This document shows, piece after piece, positions 25,601 through 37,600 of a stretch of 64,000 bases of DNA. Within the stretch, counting starts at the first letter, position 1; each line of letters starts with the position of its first letter. A program made the translations under genes and the position numbers. The notes beneath the pieces were generated by a model. The model searched no databases. It saw only the letters and a list, made by a program, of their open reading frames with translations, and was not told where the DNA came from. The stretch comes from Axinella damicornis (Eukaryota > Porifera > Demospongiae > Axinellida > Axinellidae), in assembly GCA_963931865.1 (NCBI GenBank), contig OZ007511.1, forward strand, positions 5,164,626 to 5,228,625. The letters run 5' to 3'.

Positions 25601-28600
25601 CAACAATCACTGGAAATATGCCACTGCTTCCATCTGATCCAAACACCACCTTCATCACCTTCCCAGTGTCTGGCCAGACAAGAACCAAGAAACTAATATA
25701 AGACTTAGTGTTTCATATTTATACAGCTTTACTCACTGGCAGGATCTAACCTTTGGGATTGGTCACACCAGGTTTAAGTGTGCCAGTTATTCTCACCACA
25801 AACATTTTTTGCATAATGAGATTCACATGTTCCCATAAACTGTCTGATGAGCCTGCTCAAGTACTTCAAGTGGTCACTAAAATAACCAAAGGGCAGAGGG
25901 TATTCCAGACCACTTAGAGCACATTAGAAGCTCTTGCCCTATGGAGTTGGTATATACTGTGCATGCATGTTTGAATTGACCAGCAGAAGCTATAGCTAGT
26001 TCGTACTCATGCGGGTGGGGTGGGACTAGCCTCTTTCCCAGGCCATCTCCCCTTCCACCTTTAGCTGCATACCTGTTCATGTCCTTTGAACTGTGGTTCA
26101 AAGGTCATGTACGCAGAGATGCCAACTACTTAGCAAGTATATGAGTGAGATGTGCTGCGAAAATGCGTGAGATGGTGCTAGAATGCGTGAGGCATGCTAC
26201 TGTAACAGCTCAAGAGCGTGCACAGCAGTTCATTCCAGCATTATCTATGATTCCAGTTGCTGTTGCTTCTTTTGTCCTTAGCAGAAGGCTCCACCACTCA
26301 ACATTGTGCAGTTTGACAAGGTGGTAGCGCCTGCGTTTATCCTCTTCGATGCCAATCCACACAGGTCCATGAGGATAGAAGTCTATTTATGTCGCTTGAA
26401 TACGTGTTATGTATACGCGCGCCGTATTCCCAGGCCCCACCCACAAAGTAAGCCTGAACGGCTAGCTACTAATGTGTGAGATTTGCTGTAGTAAGTGTGA
26501 GAGCGTGAGATTGCGGACGAATGCGTGAGTCACACGCCCAATGCGTGAGAGTTGGCATGTCTGTACTGTACGCAGCTAAAAGTGGAGCAGGAGACGGCCT
26601 GGGAATGAGGCTGTGCAGAAGCAGCAGACTAACAACAGCTCTAGTGCACACATTTGTATGACAAGCATGGATACACTGGTTTCAAACAGCATCCATTTCC
26701 CTTTCTGATGCATGGGTTGAAGCTAAGAAATGGATTTTATCATGCACAACCAAGCTGAATTTGAATCCAGCTTGCTGGAGAAACCTTTTTGAGTGTTAAT
26801 GGCCTATATACACCTCATCAAAATGACGGCAGAAATCACTCTCAGGCCATTCCAAGTTGTGAGGTGTACTCAGCTCTAGGCTACACAGCATGAACATGAA
26901 CTTTCAGTTTAACAAGTAGGTTAGGGTATTGCGGGGCAATGAATGCATTACAGCTTCTGAGGACGACTAACTTGTTTTAGAGAACAAGGTACTCAAACTA
27001 AACTTATGACTATAATGCATACACAAAATTTAAGGTACGACACCCGAAAATGTCATGAATGAAATGTTGTCGTCATCCACTCTACAACCAAGAAACTAAC
27101 GTAAGTGTAAGGGCCTGGTTTGAGCTTCAAATTGTCTATCCGAGTGTAATAGTGTGCATGCGCTTACCTACCAGTTCCAAGGAAGAGCACATCCTGGTTG
27201 ACACACTGCGTGATACTCTGCCTTCTCACGACACACACTCTATCCAGTGTCATCTGAATAATGCTACAGATAGAAGACAGCCAACCAATTAGTGCACACG
27301 TATGTAGCTGCATGTTATTCCGAGAGATACATGTAAGAATAAGATTTCACGTGGCAATAATCTTGTAGTCTAAAACATTTGGGGTGGGCCGAGGGGAATT
27401 TATCTTGTACGTGCCACCATGAAAAACTCCACTCAGTTATAACACTTGTGACTAAGAGTTGGCGATTTAATTGTGCATGTGTGACTACTGCATTTATGAC
27501 AACATATGGAAAGTAGCTATCAGTGTCAGGGAAGAGCTACATGTACCATGAGAGTGTGAACCCAGCAACGTGAAGAACAGATGTGTGTAAAAGCTAGTGA
27601 AGGTAGAACAGATGACAGAGCACCCTCTGGATCTGAAGACCTACACTCCTCACTGCTGTAGGCCTATCTTTACAACTACACTAGCACTGTCACGCCTGTA
27701 CATGCGTGCACTTTGTCTATTCGTACGTTTAATATTATTTTGCGGTCTTACTTCACCCATAAATACTGCAAAAATTTTCCCACTTCTACGACTATGGTAC
27801 ATTTTCCCACTTCGAAATTAACTACGACTATGGTATCAACCAGGTTTACTGGGAAGAGGTGGAGGAAGCAGCTACACATAGGTATGCATACTAGAAGTCT
27901 TCAAACACAAGCAAGGGGTCCTCTCCAATCTGATTGACATCTTGGACAATCAACACCTTCTCAGAGTCGACTGCATTTCTCCCAGCAGGATCACACTACC
28001 ACAGAGTTAGAGTGTGTACGTGTGAGAGGAAGAGAGAGAGAAAATTCATATAATTATCAGAAAGCAAGTGACTATGTACCACTTTCTTACTTACTGAGCA
28101 TTACAGCTGCTTCACAACACTAAACAACCATTAAGTTGCAACTTTGGTGCCAGTCAGGCATTGGCATGGTTTGCTGTAGATAATCTGGGATGCCCACCCA
28201 AAGGCGGCCTGATGAGTCATCAGAAAGGAAATGATTACATCACTTCCTGTCACTTCTGCTCATACTCTGACTGTATAGGCTTCACACCTTACAACCTCGT
28301 GTGTTTGTGGATAGGTCCCAAACTATTATTGTACAGCTCCACTGTATAGCAGATAAGTGAACAGCGCAATGAAGACTTTATAATCATGACAGACAATGTC
28401 AGGTGTTCCAGGAACAACAACTTCACTTGAACCTTCTCTTGTTATGCCGGTATGTACAAAAACTATTTCTGTGCGCTTGTTTTAGTAATTAATTTTACTT
28501 GTAGGCGAACAGGTTACTGTGACCAGAAGTAAGTGTAAAGGACAGCATCACAAGCACATACAATACCTCACCTCCACAAACGTATTCTGTTCCTCAGAAG

Positions 28601-31600
28601 TACCAGCTTGAACATCTGCCCGGAAGATGTCAAAGATGCCTCGGTTGAACCCCCCTGCTCCAGTGGTTGGCACGAAACTGTTGTCTGCCCGATAGGCACA
28701 CACTGCTGACCCAGCAGGGCCAATCCTGCAGTGGTACAAGTATCCAAAATTACCTACATACTACCTACGATGGTACACATCTTTAAAATCGATGCTGACA
28801 TTCAGAACGCTTTTCCACCATGTTTGCGATGCAGGTTCGCCAAAGGCTGGAAGGCTTCTTCCGATAACCAGAAGACTTCTTGCGAGAATTGGAAGTTTCA
28901 TTCAAAGAGCACTGGCTTTACATGTACATGTAACTAAGTTTCCGAAAAACAGGTGCAGCTTCACTTACGGACCTTCCGGAGCTGTGTTTAGGTCTTCCGG
29001 AGTTTTTTTTTTGCAAGGGAAACCCGAACCAGCAATGGAAATGTTTCTGAATCTCAGCATCAACGTATGGTGTGTATAATAATTATAGTGAGAGTGCATA
29101 TGAAATTGTGCAGTATGGTCTCGCTCCAAGAGCTACCCCAATCTTCTGTCAGTCATCAGTTGTCATGGTACCATAGTCAATGAAACCTACGCTGTTAATA
29201 CGTACCTAGAGAAGAAGTGGGTCTACCTGACTGTACTCAGCTACTACTTATAAGGTGTTGTCACTAATTTCTGTGAATTCCACTACTCTTAGGTATGTTG
29301 GTATGTTCATCGTATAGTATTTGCAGTACATGTTCATTCTTGGAACGGAGATGAAGTGGGCAATCAAAGTTATTATTACTATTATTATTATTATTATAAT
29401 CAATGATTGATTGCCCACTTTATCAATCACAATCACAATAGCATGATTTGGAGTGCAGTTTGGGAATTAATTGCACGAGTTAGGTTTGTAATTTCACGAG
29501 GCGAAGCTGAGTGAAATTACTGACCTTACTTACAAGTGCAATTGCACTACAAATCATGCTATCACATATTAATCATAATTATAGAAACTGAGTTATCATT
29601 CAGTTGCACAGCAAAGATTCTTTTATACAGCAATATATAACTGTACACACAAAGTATATGCAAGGACAAGGACGCAGCTATCAGTCCCTATTATGTAGGC
29701 ACCAGGTCCTTGACGCTGTGTAGTAGCATGCTTGTCACCAGCACTAGCCTCAGACAGTGGTAGCTACTGTGATGCCATGGTTCGAGCAGTATGCGACCGT
29801 CGAGTACAAGTTCCGGCAGTTCTCCAGCCCCAGCGACATCTTCGGTATTTTTGCACATGCTCTCATCAAGAAACTCAGCAATGGTGGGACAGAAAAATTC
29901 ACTTGACTATTAGCTATCATTTGTTTACTTTTCCGTTCGAACCTAGAAACCATGTAGAAACCGCTGCGGCATTAACCAATCAGCTCGTGATTACACTTTT
30001 TGCACTCATACTAGTGCAAAAAAGTGTAATCAGCAGCTGATTGGCTGAAAGCAGTGCAGATTACACAAACGATTGCACTCTCGCAGTATAGGCATTTATA
30101 CAGAAACTTGCTATCACTATAATGACTATTAAACAATATTGCTGGTTAACTTACTGTGGCCCAGAAAAGGCTCCATACATTGTCTTCACCCACTCCCCAT
30201 TTTCATGGTAGCGTCCATCTTCATTGAACACCATGCTCCCTGGAGCAATAACACTTCAATCAAGGTCATGGATAAATCCTCCAGCATGACACATTGGAAA
30301 GCCAGCTACGTACATGCAATCAACTCTGCCATTGAGTCAACCGAGTTCATGGCTAGGACTGTAGACATGCATGGCTGCGTAGAGCTCATAATTAACACAC
30401 CTTAGTTTGTTAGACACATGATATTTCCTCATCACTATTTTAACCCTTGTAACCCTTTCCCCAACACTACACATTTTCAAGCATTCAGCAAGCCCCATCT
30501 TCGTAGGTGCTCCATTCCAACTCATCAAGGGCCAGACTTGCTCTCTTATCCAATATCATCAATGATATTCATGACCACCCAGAACCCAAGCTTTTGGGGG
30601 TCAAAGATGGGGATTGCCCAGTTTTCATGCACGTCCTCCCTGATTTTGGACTGAATTTGAATGGCAGCACATCCCGCACTACTAATGTCCATGTTGTCTT
30701 GAAGATCGGTGAATCGGGGTTGTGCCACCTTTAAGCCCCAAAGGAGTGTTACCACTCTTTAGAAATCCCATGGTTCTACAGTTTAGTTCAGTGGTGCATG
30801 CTGACGATGTGGTTCCAAAATGCTGCCCCAAAGCCCACTAAAGGGTGGATACCATAATCATATAGTGCTAAATTTCGAGGGACAAATTTTTCACAGATTG
30901 TATTGGCCTTTTACAAATTATCACGGAAATAAATCTCACGGACTGAGGTGGCCACGCCTAGTCTGATGCAGCTGCCACCGCTGTGCGCAACCGTTCGTAG
31001 TAGTTATACGTACGTTAGTTGTGTGAGTATTAAAATGTGACACGTGTGCGTGTTGAAACAAGTGGCTCTAGGCTGATCTGAGAAATGTGGCAACCAAAAT
31101 GTTCAGCATTGAGGTGATGGCTCATTGGTACCATGTGTACCAAGACTACCGGGATGCAGCTGTTGGAGAATGTTTACCTCTGTGTGACAGAGCCTTGGAA
31201 CTGCAAGGACCCTTCGCTGTGGTAGTGAGATCGAGTGTTCTACCGTCTGTCATGTGCCAAAGAAGATATTGAGTCATTTGAGTGTGTGCTCCATGTTTCT
31301 GCAGCGTGGTGGTACAATTCACTGTTGAGTGATAGCCTCTATGCGCTACTAGTATTGAAAAAATTCGCGAGCTTCAGTCCAAGATGAATCCGTGAAAATT
31401 ATGTGCCTTGAAACTTGGCGCTATACGGTATGGTGTGGTTTGTCTTCATCATAATGTAATGAAACGGTATAGAATTATAAGTCTGGAAAGGTACACAATG
31501 TATACACTGTTGTGATCCCCAACAATTTCGTGAAATAAATTATTTGGACTCCATCTAACCTTGGTGTTGGCCGAACATTTTCATTGTACTTCCATTGGCA

Positions 31601-34600
31601 GTAAGTGAGTGCACATTAATTGGGGCGAGCGGTATAAGTATGAGCTGGTGGACTTAATCCGAGTCTGCTACATGTACCATGTGAGCGTGAGCCAGGAACA
31701 TGAAGGACATGCAGATATGCTGTAACTGTGTAAAAGGACAGCACAGAGGTGTTTAATAGCTAGTGAAGGAAGGGAGAATGGAAGACAGAGCACCCTCTGG
31801 ATCTGAAGACCTCCATTCCTCATTGCTGTAGAACTATCTTTACAAGTACACCACACCACTGGAAGTGCATTTGATTGTAACGTGATCACTGATCAGTCTG
31901 ATTAGGTTCTCTACACCAAATCTCTCCATTCCTTTATTGGTGTGCAGTCAACCAGTTACATTTACTGACATACGTACAGAGGGAAGGGTCTGGACTTTTC
32001 CCAGACAAGAGCTTATCGAAACCTTTATCTGGGAAGGGAAACAAGGGAGAAAACCCTTCTTTGGTGTCTCCCTATGTATATGGCTAAAATTGTGTGCTTA
32101 CTTATGTCGTTGTACTGGTAGTCGAGTGCCCCAACAAACTCCCTCCCAGTGGGCACCTCCCTCTCACAGTAGATTCTAGCTTTCAAATATGTCGTGAAGT
32201 GACTGGCCCCCGATTGATCAGGGGTGGAGCCTGGGTCATTCTGTAGAGAATAGTAACAGAAGAGTGTGTGAATGCCCATTTCATGAGCTAGTACAGACAT
32301 TGGACCTCCTTTAGGTACATGTAGTGCATGTATATACCTTCCTAAATATTTATGACACAAGGTAAAAAAAGCATCTCTATGTCATACGTATGTCACGACT
32401 ATAGCGGCATCTAATACTTCAGTCATATATCACTGAAGATTCTAACACTTTGGCCAACCCAATACAAAACAAAACTTACTCGGCAGATCCGGACAACACG
32501 GCTGTAGATTGTCTGGGTAGAAAGAGAAACATTTGGTGTAAAACTGCGTGAGCCTGCATGGCTCACATACTACACTCCTGGTGTGCCGCATAAATAATCA
32601 ATGTCATTCCAGTGATTGGGATGGCATACAAAGATTCTGACTACACCGTCGTGATTTTTTTTTTTTATCTCTATGAAAAGTTTAATGTTGCTATTTGCAT
32701 AGCTACATATGGGTTGGCAGATAGCAAACTGACAGCTAGTGAGAACCTCCCCAGAACAAAGAAATAAGGTGATACAGAGAAAAATGAATAAATAAGTAAA
32801 CAAATGCAGATACAGGGAAAAAGAAACTACAACAAAAAGAAAAAACAGGCAAGACCAAACATACAAAGAGTACAACAGAGTACTTAATTTAAACAAAGAC
32901 ATTTTAAAGCTGACTTAAAGGCCGTAGGCATTCTGCAGTCAGTAAGTGATTGTGGTAAGGAGTTCCAGTGAGATATTGTTGGTTTTGGCATAAGGAGTAA
33001 AAAAGATCTGGTTGTGGGGATGACGGGATCACTGTCATGCATGACACAACCGTACAATTTTGGTGTTGAAACTCACCTTGGTGGTGGAGATACAAGCGCT
33101 TTTGTTGTGCCATCGGCCGCCATTGCTCGATCGCTCTCTTCTATGTCGGTTGCCAGTACAGTCTTACAAAGGACCCACAAAGATTCTGACCACACAGCCG
33201 TGATCGCTGTCATTCACTGATGCTCACATGCTGAAATTCACCGTGCTGGGAAGTTGTGAGCGCTGAACTAAGTTCTTGTCTTCCCTTTGGACGCCATTAC
33301 TGACTCAATCGACCGAACGTGGTCATAATTATGACTGCATGAGCTGCAATGCATAGCTTGCGCGACCAGCGAGTTGTAACCGGTTGCATCGTGGCTACCA
33401 GGAGTGCAGTTGTATGGCACGCCGTCCGTAACGAAAATAGGTAAACTGGGAAGCTGACATTTGCCGACGTGCAACATTTATTTGCCGACGTCGTGCCTTA
33501 TTTGCCGACGTAGAAATCTTATTTGCTGATGTGCAACTGCGTTTATTTGCCGACGTGGAACGTTTATTTTCCGACGTTGACTTCTTATTTGCCGACGTGC
33601 AGTGATTGCAGTAGCGGTCAGAATCTGAAGTATGGCGAATAAGAAGTCTACGTCCGGCATATAAGAAGTCAACGTCGGCTAATAAGAAGTCAACATCGGC
33701 AGATAAGAAGTCAACGTCGGCAGATAAGAAGTCTACGTCGGCAGTAAGCTAAGAAGCGGCTATATACGTCGGCAAATAAACGTTGCACGACGGCAAATAA
33801 GATTTCCACGCCGGAAAATAAACTTTGCACATCGGCAAATAAGATTTCTACGTCGGCAAATAAATGGTGCATGTCGGCAAATAAATATTATGTCAGCTTC
33901 CCAGTTTATCTATTTTTGTTACGGATGGCGTGCCATACGGTTGCCCCTCAATAACACACACCGTTAATAGTACCATAACTACAGTTACAGGTGTATGTAG
34001 CCTAAATGGTTCCCAGCCCCCATCACAGATTGTAGTACATATTCTCACATGAGCTTGATGTAACAAATGGCAAAACAAACAGGTGCTGTTTCACGTGTTT
34101 TTCAACCGACACACTTAAATGATGTCTATAGACGTCATTTAGACCCTATGCACTTGTAAGGCTTCTTGTCAGTCCAAAAAGTGATCTAATAGGCTTTGGG
34201 ACAACTTTGTGGGAAAACCCCAAAATTTGGTCCGTTATCAGCGCGCACCCCCCACTTAATGTACAAGTGGGGGGATATCAAAAGGGGGGTGGCAATCCCC
34301 CCCCCCCCCCCCCCCCCCCCCCCCTTCGTTTGTCAGGGGCAAAGGGGGCAATGCCCCATCGAGCTTTTTGAGATTCATAGACCCCACCAAGGGCCTCAGA
34401 CGGGTCCTCAAGAAAACATGCAGATTGATGGTGTATGGTGTGCCATCAGTCAGATCTGGCCCAAGTTTGGGGAAATCCTAGGCGAAAATCTGGCTGACAT
34501 CCACTTTGACCTCCAATTGCTGGGCTTGTGGGGGTCATGAATATCATTAACAGTATTGCCAGAGGGGCAATACTGTTAATGAAAGCTCTCCATGTATGTG

Positions 34601-37600
34601 AACCCCCCCAAGTCTGGCCGCTGAGGAGCGAATGCTGTGGGAGAGGAGTACCTACGAATGTGGTGTGCGCTGAATGCATGAAAATGTGTTGTCTTGGTGG
34701 GAAGAATTCAGTAGTTAAAGGGTTAACTTAAGGCTTAGTGCATGCCAATCACTAGTACGTAAATAGATGCATGGCAGTGCAAGCATGCGGTACCTACACT
34801 CTTCTTTCTGCTGTGAGCCCCAGTGTGCCCATGCACAATGAAACCCTTTCGTTTCTACATCACTCATGCAAGATTCTCTGCACGCTTTTCCATACTGCAA
34901 GCGAAAAACAAAACCGGGGCAGCAGCCTGGGAGCAAGGCTGACAGTTATACAGATCCTTCCCATCCAACTGATTACATATATATATAGCTGACAGGAAGG
35001 GGGAAACGACCACATCAGAAAACCTAATGCATTCCCACAAATTCAAGGAATCTACGTAGGTCTTCAAATACCTTTGCAATACTATAACAAACTCTTCCCA
35101 CACAGGCCCTTTAACTTACATCTGAAGAGGAAGTACTGGTGTCGAAGAGGTTCTCTCTCAAGAAGACAAAGTAGAACTGGTAGTGTTCCGTCAGTGTAGC
35201 CGGAGACACGACAGGATAGTCAGCCTTGTAATAGTCCACAAAGGTCACGGGAACTGTGTGGATTAGTGTGTATCATAGTATTTCTACAAAATTAATGAGA
35301 ACATGCTGGTGTAACCAAACTGGTACTCATGCGAGAATGTGCTGAAGTAACCAAACTGGTACTCACATGAGAAAGTGCTGGTGTTACTCACGTGAGAACG
35401 TGCTGGTGTAACCAAACTGTTACTCACGTGAGAACGTGCTGTTGTAACCAAACTGGTACTCACGTGAGAACTTGCTGGTGTAACCAAACTGGTACTCGCG
35501 TGAGAAAGTGCTGGTGTAACCACACTGGTACTCGCGTGAGAACATGCTGGTGTAACCAAACTGGTACTCATGCGAGAATGTGCTGAAGTAACCAAACTGG
35601 TACTCACATGAGAAAGTGCTGGTGTAACCAAACTGGTACTCATGTGAGAACATGATGGTGTAACCACGTTTTGGTGTAATCTAATTTCTCTGCCTGGGCA
35701 CAGTAACTTACATCTCAGCCAGAAGTTATTGTTGGTGATGGTTCTGAACCGCTCATTGGTTTGAAGTGAGTTGGGGTCATTGAGCATGCCAAAGCTTATG
35801 CTCTGGTACGAGAGACTGAAGTGTCTCCCTGGGCCATTACTGCCGTCAAAGAACCCAGCCGTGAAGTAGGTGGAGTCTGAGTTGCTACCTGCATAATTAT
35901 GTGTGTGTGTGTATTGTATGAGCATGCCGTGTGCACATGTATGGTGTATACAGGGATGTATGTGTGTACATATGTACATGCATGCTGGGTGCTGGGTTGT
36001 GAGCATGGTGTGTGTGGTATCATAATGAGCATGCAGAGTGCATATGCATGTATGGTGTGGTGTATACATGTGTGTGTGTGCATATGTACATGCCTGCTGG
36101 CCCGTGCTGGGTTGTGAGCATGTGTGAGCATGTGTGTGTGTGTATGAACATGTTGGCGTAGTAGTATCTGCGAATAGGGTGCATACTTGTGGGTTGTGGC
36201 ATGTGCAAGTGTGTTTTCATGCTGATAGAGAGTAATAACCTCATTCTCAGGCATCCAGCAGTAAACAAGGTGGTTTTAGGGCTGGTTTTTACTGACTTCA
36301 ATTGTGCACATGTATGTACATGTACGCATGTGTGTGCAAACGTGGTGTGGCGCGTGAACATGAATACACGGTGCATGAGTACGTATAAACCTCTTTCTAA
36401 CAAGCAATTTAGAGTCTATAAGATTATAGCTTCGTTCCCAGGCCTACCCCGTTTTTTCTGGTTTCCGTTGACACTAAAACACGGATGCGGAAGGGCCGCG
36501 CGAAAAACGGGGAAGACCTGGTACGATTCATATGCATCACGTGGGAAAGATATAAGTTTACACTGTTTAGATTTTTTTCCCTATAATTAAGGGGAAAATA
36601 GTGTCCCCCCCACACTAAATGTTCCCTTCATACTAAGGGGAAAAATAGTGTCCCCCCACACTAACGATTTGGACACAGTTCCCTTACTACTAAGGGGAAA
36701 AATAGTGTCCCCCTACACTAAATTCTCCCTTTATACGAAGGGAAAAAATAGTGTCCCCCCACACTAAATTCTCCCTATATATGCAGGGGAAAAATAGTGT
36801 CCCCCCACACTATATGTACTAAGAATAGTACTTATACTTAGTACCTGAGCAAAAATTTATCACCCAACAAACCTGAACAAAATACTTTAACACTTCCTTA
36901 ATTAGTTGTTGAAAAACCAGTTATTATAATGTCAAGAAGAATTGGGCTCATTTCACCTATTCTCATTTTGCCTATACTCCCATATCGCCTACTAAATTAA
37001 GATCAATGTGTGTCATTTCGCCTACTCAATAAATTATTATATTTACGAGGGGCAACCGCACTCCTGGTAGCTGCGGCTAAACGGTAGCACAAACTAAGTG
37101 TGACAGTTCGTTCCAATTATCACACATGACGTGAGTACCATGATAGCTATATACAGGGAAGATCAGAATTTATTTAGAGTGCAAGGTAGGGCGGGGTAAT
37201 TCGGGCCACGGGTAATTCGGGCCACTTCAACTTCAGGTCAACGGTAACTAAAAACGGACAGACTTTAGGCAAACTTCTGGCCATGTATATCCAGGGACTC
37301 AACCTGCCTACAACTCACTAGAAGCAAGAATCCAATGGATGCTTCTTTCCTGTTGCAACGTTGAAGTGGCCCGAATTACCACGTGGCCCAAATTACCCCG
37401 TCCTACTAACCATTCATACAGTAGCAGCGTTGCAACCTGCCGTAGTGCAAGGTAACTATTGCAATGTTCCAATTAACGCACATGCCACGTGGCAACCTTA
37501 ACCACGCTCAGTCGATCGCGAGCAATGGCGACCAAAAGGAAGACAAGAAATTACTGCAGCGCTCACAACTTCGACTGCACGGTGAGTTTTGCCATGTAAG

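Noticed and set aside
25877..26327. Small ORFs conserved between 25.9-26.3 kb and 45.4-45.9 kb
   Set aside because: Their identity reflects the recent DNA duplication, not coding constraint; non-coding flanks are equally conserved.
30969..31272. 61-codon plus-strand ORF inside the 30850 MITE as a host gene
   Set aside because: It lies within a non-autonomous element, with no recognised motif and no splice partner.
33470..33890. Repeated CGTCGGCAAATAAG units as a CRISPR or origin array
   Set aside because: Units are mirrored about the centre and enclosed by inverted ends, so they belong to a foldback transposon.
35286..35680. Regular repeats that could suggest a CRISPR array
   Set aside because: Units are contiguous with no unique spacers, lie in an animal intron and have no cas genes.
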